64,000 bases of DNA. Origin: Oryzias latipes. Lineage: Eukaryota > Chordata > Actinopteri > Beloniformes > Adrianichthyidae. The notes under the pieces are model-generated. The model had not been told where the DNA came from. It was given only the letters and a program-made list of their open reading frames with translations, and ran no database searches. Shown in pieces: positions 37,003 to 49,200 of this stretch. The position numbers and the translations under genes are program-made. The DNA is taken from the NCBI RefSeq assembly GCF_002234675.1, contig NC_019866.2:24116955-24180954 (forward strand), read 5' to 3'. Positions within the stretch are counted from its first letter, which is position 1. Every line of letters begins with the position of its first letter.

Positions 37003-38239
37003 GTTTACACGAATGTGTAAATGTCCGCCCCAGACTTTCCACATCCCAGGTTCTGTGGTTTTGAGGCCTTTACTCGGTTCTGCTCTTGTTTTTTTTTTTT
37101 TTTTTTTTTTTTTATCAGAGCTTGCAAATGACACTGCCTGTATTCTGAGGTAGAAGTGACCCACAGAGCTTCAGAGCACTGGTGCGATCAGAAACACATG
37201 GCTGAACTTCCTCTGCTGCAGCCAGCTGCTGTCCATTTGTTTGGGAAGAGGAGAAACAGCAGAAAAAAGAGGAAAGCTGCCTGGGACACAGCAGGACAAT
37301 CGAGCTTAGGTGGCAGAATCTGACAGGTATGTACTGTGCCTGAAACAAACTGGAAGAAAAAAAAAAGAGAGTCGAGGAAATGTGAGATAGTGTTGATAAA
37401 GTAGGGATGGTTGAAGCTGCTGTGCAGCAGGTTTGCTGGCACCATATTCAGGCAGCAGCATTTCTGCAGCGCCACATTGTCTCCAGCTTTATCTCCTTCA
37501 AGCCTCTCTGTTTGTCTGCATGAATTGGTCCTTTTTCCTCTCCGTCCTCCACAGCTCTGCTTTTTACCACAGGGCTATTATTGATCAGTCAGTTTATACT
37601 TGCTCGGAGGAAGTGGAGGAAGTGGTTGTACAAATGCTGCGTAATACTGCTTAGAGGTTTTATGGCAGCCAAATTGCCCCTTATTACCTACTGGTGACCA
37701 ACAAAAGACATTCCACAGGAAAGAACTCTGTCTCCAGGAAAGTTAGTCTACCTTTGTTGACCTACCATTTGTTGTATTTGTTGTATGCCCCTTAAAAAGC
37801 ATGTGGCACCAAAGCTAGGATGTGGTTTTCCTTTTGAATTTCTCACTCATCCATCCAGTCAACTAAACCATTTCCACACAGATTCCAACTTGAACACTTG
37901 TATTTACTGATAAATAACAGCTGACCGGGGATCTGGCTTTGTTCAGACTTGTGGGATTTCCCAAACAGTTTTCTTTGGATTGAGTCAAAGTTATTCTGTC
38001 AAACTGAACCAAACTGGAAGGATTTGACCTCCTCTGGTTAGTTAGACCTCTGCATTCAGCCACTTGCTCCAGAAATCTTTAAACTCTCAGGCACGACTAC
38101 AAACATTTAGTGCACTAGTGTAACATTTAGCTAACAAATAGAGCCAACAGTTGTCCTGTCTCATTTTTGACATTTTATGCCGATTTCCGTTGCTCCACCA
38201 AAAAAGTGCGAACTTTTCAGAAACTGTTGGAACTTTGGT

Positions 38240-38500
38240 CGTCATGCTTTCCTAACGCGCTGCCATTGAATGCCAGGTTGAATTAGCTTAAAGTTAAACG
38301 ATTGAACCGATTGAACTTTGACCAATCAAGGACTTGGATCTGGTAGTGACGTATTGATGGCATCCTTTTTATTCACGGAAGTGCCAGACGATCGGAATAG
38401 AGCTGTGAAAGGAAAAGGCTGGAGCAAGAATCACCAGATTAGCACCGCTTCGACATTTCACACTCGGCCTCTTCCAACTGTAGGTGGCAGACATGCATCT
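38240..38500. repeat. dispersed repeat, copy 1 (related to 51630-51850)
   Basis: The segment from 'aactttgaccaatcaaggac' through 'aatagagctgtgaaagg' and 'gcaccgcttcgacatttcac' to 'ccaactgtag' aligns with 51670-51850, in the same order and strand, with moderate divergence. Neither end is clearly defined. It is probably a MITE of unknown family. Confidence 0.65.
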
Positions 38501-39712
38501 CTAGTAAACAGTAGAAAAAGAAGAAGAAGCCCCTCCCTGCTTGTACAGTGTGAACACTTTACTCGTGTTCAAAAATGTGCCTTTACAGTCTCAACAGTTA
38601 CTTGAGAGAGATAGTTAAAGCTACAAAAAACATAACAAAAAGGGAAAAACAAGGACTTTGAGACTTAAACCCTGAAATCTTTGGTGTTTTCTCTGTTTTT
38701 TTATCAATTAGTTTCACTTAAATAAATAGCCTCTCGCCGCTCAGTTTGAATCAGACTGTGGGTTTGATACCAGTTTAACATCCAATTGTGTTCATCTGCT
38801 TCTTCATGAAGATAAAACACTGAACTCTGCAGCTGTTTCACACAATCCCCATTGAAAGAATGGAAACGCCTCTGATGGAGGCTTTGAGTTTAGAAAACTG
38901 GACTTCTTATTTCAAACAGAGTGCAATGAGTTTGCATCTCTTCAGCAAATCATTTCAAAGCATTTGATAAACATTATTCACAGACAAGGTGACCAGAGCT
39001 CATCTGCAACTGGGCTGCCAGGCTAAATTGAGATTTTCAGCACTTAAACACCAGGACATGATTTCAGCAAATAGCTTAACAATCTGCTGTTGATATGTTA
39101 AAAAAGTGCCATTTTCTTTTGGTTTTTACACTTTTCTTTGCCAGACTTCACAGTTTTGGCCGTTGTTTTCCTTTTTTCATATTTCTCTGGATTTAACTGT
39201 ATTTTTCTTGATTTCAGAACATCTGGATTTTTTTTTTAGTTCTCCGTTTATTTGTCCCATATGTAAATTTGAAGCTATTGCCGGGGCATCAGGATGCCCC
39301 CTCCCACATCACAAAGGTGTCACAGAGAAGATGCAGCCTCAGAAATTTCCACAGCGGATATGCAGCTGCATTCCAGAAGAAATACAAGTTTTTTTTTCAT
39401 TAAGCTTGTTTCAATGAAGTAATTCGCCTGAGTATATGAACTGTTGAATATGATCCCAGTTTATGACGTTTTTTTATTGTTTTTTTTTTTTATCAAGAAT
39501 GTTATTAAAATCAACACTCTGCCATGTGCATAGCATCAATTTTCATATCAGTGGAAAGATTGTGTTACTTTAAAATTGAGCCATTTCTAATCATGACATT
39601 TATTTGTGCCATATTTCCAGTTTAAAAGACAAAGTCTCAAAGGGATGGATAATGGCCAACATCGATGACATCCCATTCTTCTTTTCCCTTCTTTATTTAT
39701 TGTTTACTCCCT

Positions 39713-40010
39713 TTAGGGGGCGCCATTTCTGCCTCTATCTAACCCCATCCTATCCTCCTCATTCACACCATCCACCCTCATGTCCTCCTCTTCTGCATCC
39801 ATGAACCTCGTCTTTGGTCTTCCTCGAGACCTCATTCGTGGGATCTTCAACCTCAGCATCATCGCTGTTCCTCCTCTCAACGTGTCTAAACCCTCTGCTG
39901 CCTCCAGCTCTGCCTCCTGTCTCTGCATCAGAGTCTCTGTCTCTAAAAGTATTTTCTGCCCCTCCATCTGAACATCTCCACACCATCTCAATCTGACATC
40001 TCAGTCCTCC
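39713..40010 (-). mobile_element. LINE ORF2 C-terminal fragment
   Basis: The minus strand encodes MRWCGDVQMEGQ..., RGRPKTRFMDA and EDMRVDGVNEEDR, the C-terminal region of fish LINE endonuclease/reverse-transcriptases. The frame is open for 92 codons but truncated at both ends. The stretch 'accaaagacgaggttcatgg' is the uninterrupted counterpart of the site where the 6284-9218 transposon inserted. A possible RT-like FADD motif on the plus strand at about 40164 is noted but weak. Confidence 0.65.
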
Positions 40011-42962
40011 ACCTCAGTGCCTTCATCTCTTCATCTTTGCTGCTTCCTCCTCCACAGCAGCCACCAAGAAGTCAAGAAGCACCAGAAGTTGTCTGCTGGG
40101 TTTTGCGGCAATCAGTGATTGGGCTGAAGGCATTTAATCAAGAAATTTTCAAATCTACCATTTTTGCAGACGACACAACATGGTGTTGTGTTTCATGAAG
40201 AAGAAAGTTTTCATTTAAAAAATGCTGGATCGATGGAAATAAGTGGTTCTTTGATTTCAAGAGAAGTAAATGAATGTTGTCGAGGGTTTGCTCCGATCGA
40301 TTGTGTCGTTCTTAACGCCGACACCAACCCCGACCTAAATTGTTGTCGGATGGGACGGAGTAAAGTGTTAGTTCTGTTGTGTCCACCCTCCTGCCAATCA
40401 CCATGCAAGTTTAAAAATGCTTCATTTGAAACTGGTGATTAAAAAAGATTTACTGATTTATTTTGGTCCAAAGAACAAATACTGTGCCAAAGCAGAAGAA
40501 AAGATAGACCAATATTTGAAATCATGTAATAACTTAACTACATGCAATATCCCCCAATCAGCTTGCAGTTTCAGACTCATCCCCTTGTCTGACCATCCCA
40601 TTGTAGAACCTTTTCTTCTTTCTTAAATCGTTTGTAAAAACAAGCTAAAAAAAGTTTAGGCTCCTTTGATTGCACCTCCGGAAATAATTAGAAACAAAGT
40701 GACCTGCAGGCAGATGTGTAGATCAGGTGTGTCCTCTGATCAGCATCACAGCTGATTAGTGTAATGGTAGTAAGAGTTTCTGTGTTTTTTGGTGTCACGG
40801 TGTGTCCTGCAGGGATGGACTTCAGGAAGAGAAGCAGAGCTTCTGAGGAGATTTAACAGAAAATCACAAGTTGAAGGTAAAGTCTGTGAGGCGCTTGAGG
40901 TTTCTGTGTCGACAGCTGCAGAGCGCTGAGATCCTCGCTGTCGACAACCTCCCTGAACAAGGGCGCAAAAAAGGAAAACTGCAGACAAACTGGAGACAGG
41001 CAAACCAAAGAGTCCAGAATGACCTTCAAAGACATTAAAGGTCAGCACACATGCAGAGAAAAGAGTATGAGACGTCGTCTTCTACTGTCTACATCCTCAG
41101 GAGCTGCTGCTGCGGCCACATCACATCTGCTCAGACTGTCTTCAGTAAGACCTAAAACTGACAGATCTGTGTGGAATCCCTTCAAGCTCCTCCATTAATA
41201 TAAACGATCTTGAACTAAACTCGAGTTACTTTTAGCAGTTTTAGCTGAATTTGCGTCTGCTTTCATTTCACCATTTGAAGAGCTTTTTCTATGGTGACAC
41301 TTTTGGACATGTTGAATCTTATGTTTTTTTATTTATCATGTCACTATGTAATTTATTATTATTCTGTCACTTCAGTAAGTGCTTGAAATAGTAATTGTTT
41401 GTATAAAAAATATGAACTTCTCATTGCCAGTGTTAAGGGGAGGAAGAAAAACAGACGAGCAAACGGACTGTTTCTGCATGGATGATAGTTTGGATGCAGG
41501 AGGGGCTAAAGGAGCAGGAGTCCTGTTCCAACTGTTTGGTGGAAGTTGTTCTTTTTTTTCCCAAGTTTTTTTCTTGTTTTCCATCCGGAAGCTGAGCTTG
41601 CAAGCAGGAGAGGAAAAATATAGAACAGGAAATATATTTTTACTTTTCAAGAGATTTATATCATTGAAATGCTGACTTAAACACAAATCATTTCGATTTT
41701 AAATAAAGTGCATTGCAGTTGTTTTTATTGTATACATTAAAACAAATATGTATCCATAACATATCAATCAGCATAATAATTAGAATTTTTTACGAACTGT
41801 TTTACGTTTCATTTCTAATTTATTTGACATGTTTCACTTCATTTTCATTTAAACTGCCTGAAATAACAGCTCTTATCTGTAAATACTCTTATTTACAATG
41901 TTGTTATATTTTCAAATAGAACAAATTTTTTCTTATAAACGAGTAAGGAACATTTTCATTTTATCTTCTCAAACAAAAAAATGGTGAGATAAAATAAAAA
42001 TGTTAATTTTTTTACTGGGCCTGCATCATTAGTTAGTAATTATTTGTTTCAACATTTTTGTTTTTGTTACAAAAATAACCTTTCCTGCTATTGGGACACG
42101 CAACATCATCACTACATCTTGTCTGAAAAAAACAAACTAAGTTGGATTGTGCTAAACAGCTGTGCCAAAGACGCCAAATCTTTGGCAAATCTGCGGCCAA
42201 AACTTCCACAAATGTCAGCAAATAAATAGAAGCGAAAATTCTGCTTTGATAGAAAGAAAATGTCACTTTTCTGCAAAAATGCTGGTTTTCCAGGACCGTT
42301 TTCAGAAGAGAACATGTTGAAACCGGGAATAAACAGGAGGCCTCTCTGCATGCTGCTGTGGATTTCCCATGAGCCTCAGCGTTCTCTCTGAGCCTTTTGA
42401 TTGGTAAAGTGACAACATGCAAGTTCCACAGGAAGGTCCCAGACTGTTAGGGGGCGCTGTTCGACTCATTATGAGTGAGAACAAATGAACAAATAAACAG
42501 ATCTGTTACTGTATTTCAAAATAAAATTGTAATTTTAAAACATAGGCCTAGTTTGGAATGTTACTTTTTTGTGATATTTAAATATTTTGCTCAATAAATG
42601 AGTTTATATTGGCGGGACATAAGTTCCTTAAAAACTGCATTTTTCCCCGAACACTATTAAATGGTTGTTTTGCTCCAAACATCTTTTTGAGTGATCTCTT
42701 CATATTATAATAAAAACAAACCTCTAAAATATGTGATGGAAAATTGAGTTCAAGGGAAAAAAGCTGAATATGTTTATCAGCAGATGTTTGCAGCTGCATG
42801 CGCTCGCGCGTTTTGGACTCGGGAGCGCATCTCTGATCAGAGTGAGTGGATTTTTTTAAAGGCATTTTCTTTGCTCAGAATTGTGTGTGGGTACGAGTAT
42901 TTATAGAAAATTGTATACAATTTCTTCACATTGAAATGTTTTTTTTCTGAACTTCATATAAA
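40011..42962. other. gene-free sequence upstream of hoxb9a
   Basis: No gene is supported. It is mostly AT-rich. Open frames near 41372-41686 and 42033-42422 have no recognisable domain. Confidence 0.4.
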
Positions 42963-43048
42963 AAATAAAACAAACGTAAAGTAAATAAAGAAACCAGAAA
43001 TCAAGCGCCATTTCTGGTTTCTTTATTTAATTTGCGTTTGTTTTATTT
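42963..43048. ncRNA. 86-nt near-perfect hairpin (candidate small-RNA precursor or micro-inverted repeat)
   Basis: Two 39-base arms (42963-43001 and 43010-43048) flank an 8-base loop CAAGCGCC. The inner stem ACCAGAAAT/ATTTCTGGT is perfect. Only two positions differ along the arms, one of which can pair as G-U. It lies 3.2 kb upstream of hoxb9a, in the interval where vertebrates keep mir-196, but neither arm resembles miR-196 (TAGGTAGTTTCATG...). The stem is longer and more AT-rich than a usual pre-miRNA, so a micro-MITE or templated inversion is as likely. Confidence 0.35.
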
Positions 43049-44201
43049 GAGAAAAACTTTCGTCCTTTTTCTGACTTTGTTTAATGTTTAGTTTAGCTTT
43101 TGCACAGTGAATTAACTGTAGTTACATTCTAAATGCGTGAGTTTGGTTTGTGTTCTGAAAAACAGTTGAATTCGATGTCGGAGGAGTTTAGAGAAGCTTC
43201 AGCCTTTTGCTCATCAGTTTACATTGAATTTGGTTTTGTTCCTAAATATTTATAACCAAACAAACAGTCATTCATCTGTTTTAATTCCTTCGAATTTTAT
43301 TACATAGGATTTTCGCGCCTGCAGACATGTAAATATGTTTATGCCAGCCATTAAAGATTTCAGTTTTTTCCTAAACTATTTTACGGCATCAGTTTTTCTT
43401 AGAACCTGTATGTCGTGTTTTGGCAATGAAATATTTTCAGAACTGCATCTGTCCGATGGACGAAGAGGGTTTGAATATAAAAACAAAAACAAAACAAAAA
43501 AGCCCGTCATCTGCAAGGCCTGCTTTCCAAAACGCGCCTCAAATGAGCGACCAGGCGGCTTTTTATTTTTTATTTTCACGTGACTTATGGTCACTGTATT
43601 TTTATTAGAGCTCCTGTTGCTGCTGAATGGGGACAAAAGCGGGGTTGGGAGCAGATGATGCTAAAACAGAAACCCGCAAATGAATCAGTTCTGACGCAAC
43701 GGTTCCAGCGCACAAACACACAAACTCCGAGGAAAGACGCAACGCGCATCATCTGGCACACTACTGGTTAGGAAAAGATTCACAGGCTTGTTTTATCCTT
43801 TTTTGAACAGTTTTGAAGGAAAACATTCGAATATTTCAGGCGCAAAACGATTTAACAAACACAGTAACTAGTGCAAACGTTCAGTTTGTCTGATCTGAGC
43901 AGCATTTTTCAGATTTTCATCTTTTCTTATAAAAGCTTTGCAATGAAGGTTTTTTTTTTTCTTTTCTTTTTTTTAGCTTAGCTGCCACCTTGCAGGCTGG
44001 ATGGAAAACATTCCACAGAAAGGGAGAGCTGCGCCTTTCGCCTGACATCAAAATGATGCTGCTGCAGGAGAAGAAGGAGCAGCAGCCTTCAGCCTCAGCA
44101 GCCATGCGGCCTCGGCTCTAGCCTCCTCTGGATCTTTTATGACAGTTCAAACTAAATGAAATTAAACGGAATTCAACTAAAACAACACTGTAACAAATGA
44201 A

Positions 44202-44202
<1 letters not shown>

Positions 44203-44247
<45 letters not shown>

Positions 44248-44260
44248 TGTATATATATAT
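44203..44260. repeat. (AT)n microsatellite
   Basis: An AT dinucleotide run, interrupted once by 'acattg'. Confidence 0.95.
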
Positions 44261-44853
44261 TCTGACAAATGTTTTATTTTCAAGATCACAGAAAAAAGCA
44301 GAAATGGTAATGCGCTCCTATTGAGATGAAGCAAGCAAGCAACAAAAAAATACAGTATTTCTTTGTGAATCTCTCCAGAAGTAAACAGATGTGAAAGGTT
44401 CTTGTCACGGCAACGGGAAAACCCGAGGAGCTGTGTTTTTGCTTCATTCCTTTCCCAATAATATCCTTTGGACAAAAAGAGCAGAACTTCTGCATACAAA
44501 TAAAAAAACAACAACAAACCAAAGACAGGGAATAGATCCATGTAACAAATAAAGGTGTTTTGCAGTTGAAATGTCCATGGCTTTTTTTATCTACACCGCA
44601 TTGCTAAAGCACGTCTCCAGTCTTTTTCAGGCCAGATCTTCTTTGGAATCCTCTGAGGCGAAGATTGGAAAATAAAAGTGGTTTGCAAAAGCATTTCCAA
44701 ACGTTCCTAATTAACGCGCTCTCTGGTTAGCAGCGAACCCAGCAGGGCGGAGGCCCCGAAAAATTAAAATTCCCCGAGCTTTGCGGTCTGAGGAGCGACT
44801 GGGAAACATCCGAGGCATCGGGCAAGTCCCAAAGAACAATATGCACGCCCGCG

Positions 44854-44923
44854 ATTCTATTCTATTCTATTCTATTCTATTCTATTCTATTCTATTCTAT
44901 TCTATTCTATTCTATTCTATTCT
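44854..44923. repeat. (ATTCT)n microsatellite
   Basis: About 14 perfect copies of the pentanucleotide, with an AT-rich tail (TATAAT-like words) to 44960. Confidence 0.97.
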
Positions 44924-45129
44924 AGGGTATAATATATGATATAATATATAATATTTGTTTTTTTAATGCACTGAGGACATTGGATTGCTATTTGTGAGTT
45001 TGTTTTTGATTTGAAAGCGGGTTTTTTTTTCTTTTTTTCTGAAAGAAAGTGTCTCGTGCTTTGGCTCCATGGTCCTGGTCCTGAAAGAACCGTCAGTTTG
45101 GATCTTGGTTCGCTGCTGCCTCTTGACTG

Positions 45130-45800
45130 AATGCCATCTGAATGCCTTTCTTTCTCTTTTTCATCCCTGAATCCAGTTTTTTTTTTACCAGCAGATCTGA
45201 AAGCTTCGCTTCATCTTTCCCTGATCCTCGTAAATAACACCGTTAGCCCCCATGAGCAATCTAGTTCATATTTACACGTCGTAAATAACTGTAGCTGCAT
45301 ATGCAACGTGCAGACCGGATTTATGGCCTCCAAAGAGTCCAAAAGCGCATGTCTGTCATAATTACAAACAAACAGAGAGACTTACAGCCGCGGTGACGTC
45401 AGACTCCGGGCGCCTCCGGTACATGATGCTTTTCGGGTCCACATTAAGAGTGTAAACCTATAGTTTGATCGGGATCCAGCGCGGAGGAGCAGAGCGCTGA
45501 TCCTGCGTTCCTCCAGCGGCCGGAAAGAGAGGCAGCCGCTGCTCCGTCCGCACCACCATGAGTCATATATAAGGCCTATAAAACTCAAGCAGCCGCCCCT
45601 GTGTGGGATTTTATTGTGGTATTAAATGGACCCCCAAAAAGTGGATGAAGTCGAAGAAAGGGGCTGAGGGCGCGCGGGAGCCGCGTTAAGTTAATGGCGC
45701 TCGTTAACAGAAGATGATTGTTAATCCGCCTGTTAAAGTAAGCGGCTGAGAAACTTCCCAAAAAAGAAAAGTAAAACATGAGCAAGCACTTCAGGAGTCA
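45130..45800 (+). promoter_or_regulatory. hoxb9a upstream regulatory region with CDX-type and TATA-like sites
   Basis: Repeat-free sequence rich in candidate sites. These include TAATTAC and 'catatttacacgtcgtaaat' (45268-45287), a full CRE TGACGTCA at 45394-45401, two TATA-like words (ATATATAAGG at 45565-45574 and TATAAAA at 45577-45583), and TTTTATTG at 45609-45616, whose reverse complement CAATAAAA is the CDX consensus. Caudal-type proteins are known direct activators of central and posterior Hox genes. Position about 0.5-1.1 kb upstream of the start codon fits a proximal promoter or enhancer. The transcription start is not determined. Confidence 0.45.
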
Positions 45801-46273
45801 CCGCGCGCACTCTGCAGATAGACTGTTGGAGCTGCAGATCAGAAGCAGCAGAACCGCTCTGCGGCCATGAGCGTTTCCCGCGTTTGTTGCAGGTGGACTG
45901 TAGTCTGAAGAACTTCTTAGGGCTTTATTCAGGTAAACAAGAACCTCCTCAACATTCAGGTTCACACACACGTGGGTGCAGGGGATGGGGGTGGGGTCAG
46001 ACTCAAAGGCAACGTGAATGAGTTTGCGTGAAATGGACAAATCCGCGCGGCTGCAAACTGGAACATTTTGTTTGTGGTCACAGAGTCTTTGGGGAGGAGG
46101 GGGGTGACGAGGGGGGTGAGAGCGTTAGAGAGTGAGAGAGTGAGAGAGCGAGAGTCAGAGAGGGGGGAAGGCAGCAAAGCAGAAGAAAAGAAGAAAAGAG
46201 TGACGTAAATCTCATAATGTCCCTCTTCTTCTGCTTTAACAAACTCGCGGCTGCACGCGGATAATGTCCGAGA

Positions 46274-49200
46274 ATGTCCATTTCTGGGACCCTCAGCAAC
46301 TATTACGTGGACTCCATCATCAGTCACGACAGTGATGAACTCTCCGGTCCGGCCCGCTTCTCCGCCGTCCAGTACTCCTCTCCAAACTCTTCAGTGGCCG
46401 CGGGCGTCAGGCAGCCCGTGGCCGCTGCACATGCGGAGCATCCTCATTCTGACTCGTACCCGTCCTGCAGCTTCCAGCCCAAACCCCCGGTCTTCTCACC
46501 GTCGTGGAGCCCGTTCAGCCCGCACCACGGCGCCGGCGCTCTTCCCGCCGTCTACCACCCGTACCTCCCGGCGCAGCATGTTCCCGCGGCGGACACGCGC
46601 TATCTCCGCTCATGGCTGGACGCCGCTCCTCGCGACCCGGACTCTGTTTCGGGCCAGAGCCAAACCGGGCAGGTGAAGCTGGAGCCCCAGCTGGGACACC
46701 AAGGCGGGGACATCCCGCTCAAAGTGAGCGTGCAGCACCCGCACGAGACCACCACGTACATCCTGGACCCCGTGTCCACGGCGGCGCGCGAACTGAGCCT
46801 CCACCCGGCGGCCGTCCCGGGCCGGGGGTTCGAGGAGAGTAAGGAGGGATGTGAAGGCAGCGAGGACAAAGACGGCCCGGATCAAAGTAAGTTATCAAGG
46901 TGGGAAAAACGCGTGGGAGCGCGAGCGCGCGGATGGAGATTGTAAACGCGTTTAATGCAGCCATAAAACAGGAACAAAGGAGAGCTGAGCGCAGCAGCCG
47001 CGGCTCACGCGCTCACGAGCTCACGTTAAAGCGAGTTTGTGGTGATTTTTCTGTGTCTGAAAGCGAAGAAGTACATTACAGAAAAAGGCCATTTTATGCC
47101 TTCATATTATGGGATGTTGCTGTTGCACTGACTTAGGACGGAGTGGGATGTGCGTCTCCAGATGACTGATTTCTTTGGCGAGAGTCCAGCAGAGAGTTCG
47201 ATATTTATATTTAACGGGACAATTATCAACCAAAAGCTGGTGAAACATGGAGACCCGAGCTGCGCGTGCGGGTTCCGATGGAAAGCTGACATAGTAAGGT
47301 GCATGCGTGAGTTCTGAACCGGTCTTCAGTTTGTCTTTATTCTCTGTGGGGTTCGAACGCAGAAGTGGCATTTTTGGAGGAGAGAACGGTGCAGCAGAGG
47401 CTGCTCTCCGAGGGAGCTCGGGTCCCCTGACTCATTAACCTCCCGCGTGAACCTGCAGGCCCCGCGCTGCCTCGACACGCAAACCTGAGTGCGGGACTCT
47501 AAGCGATCACAGAGTCTCTGTATCGACACCCGAACCATGTAACTGTTGTGCTGCACGCTGCTTCTTTATCTCGCTCATGCTTTCTTCTGCAGTTTATTTT
47601 GGCATTTGATTTTTTTGTCCCTGTGGGCGCGCGCGTTTTCCTCGCAGCATTAAACACGAGTCTCCTTCTGAGCTTCTAAAAACTGCAAGCAGTTGATAAA
47701 CAAAAATCCGAGCTCAGCCTGATGCAGGCGTGCGCGTGAGTCCTGTCTGGGAAACATGGGAGACGCTCTGAATTAAAAAAATCTTTCTTGATAAATAATC
47801 AGCTTTCTGTTTTTCAACCCTGCTTGATTGATGATATAACTTTTTAGGAATTGAATAAAGAAAATTATTATTTTATCACTATATTTTTAAAACTAGTCCG
47901 GTGTTATTATCTCGAAGCACACTCGTATTCAAAACATTAGTGATTTATTTAAAAAATAGGTTGTGTATATAAATAATTTTAATTTTAAAAGTGATTCTAA
48001 AAAATGTGTTCACATCTTTCAGAATAATTTCCTAATTTGCGCATGCGTCACCGCTTCAGTTTCTCGCTGCTTTTTTTCTTTAACTCTGCTGCTTCTTCCC
48101 GCTTTTCCTTCTGCTCAATCTGGCAAAAACAAACTCTTTCCAAAGTGCAACTCGGGCTGTTTCTAATCTCCAGCAGACGGCCATTTTGTGCCAAACAGAT
48201 GCCGAATGCAACAGACGCCCGTGCAGGTCTGATCAGAAATCCTGTAGCTCACGCAGCTGAGGGCTGTGGCGCTTTAAAGTTTTTTTTTTCTTTTCATTTC
48301 ACTCTCCTAAAACCGCTTTAGGGCGAACATATTACAGACCTGCTGATTGAATGCAGCAGAAATCAATAGAACAGTTTGAAGTCATTTATTAAATCTTGTA
48401 AGAGTCCAGACAAACCAGTGCCCTTTTATGCTTTTTTATGTGATCTTAACTCAAAACAACACTCAAAATTAACATTAAAAACATAATGTCCACAGGAGAA
48501 AACAAAAACCCAGACAAACACACCATAAAGGCAATAAAATATTATAAATATCTATTTCCATCAGTCAAAGTCCGTCTGGCTGTGATGTGTTTGTGATTTC
48601 CTCCCTCATGACTGCAATAGCAGCTCATCCTTTAGCAGCAATGCTGAAGAAATAAATCTAGAAAGTTCATAACTAAAACTGTATGAATGAGCTGTGAGAC
48701 AGAATGGAAGAAGATCTCAACACCTCTCTCTGCTCCATCTCGTGTTGAGATGCTTTGCTCCTGCTGGAGCTCAGGACACCTCGGGCCTTGAGCTGTAGGA
48801 ACATTGTGTCCTTTGGTTCTCCACCGATGGCAGCAATTTGAGACGCAGTCGGAGAATGCAGCAAACATAATTCTGGAGTGTCAGTTTATCAACAGGCGGT
48901 CGGGTCCTGCCAGGGGGTCAGTGTGGGAAAAAGAATCACAAACGCTGTGTTCGGGGCTCGCTCTCTGAAGCCGTTTTCCTCTACGTTCCCTTTTTGATGT
49001 TCGCTTCTCCCCGTTTTAGGCATCAGATCTGCTCGGATGAGAGGAAGGCTTATGGTTGAAACCTAAAGCTACAACAATGAGGATCAGATGCACAGAGAGT
49101 CAATTCATCCCATTAATCTGGCCATCAGTGGAGTCTGTAATCACACAGCATCTTTAAAAGTGCTGCTGCTACACGGCTTTATGAGACAATGACATCAGGG

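Noticed and set aside
40158-40300. FADD-type reverse-transcriptase motif on the plus strand
   Set aside because: The surrounding frame does not continue as a recognisable RT domain. It could be chance, so it is only mentioned with the LINE fragment.
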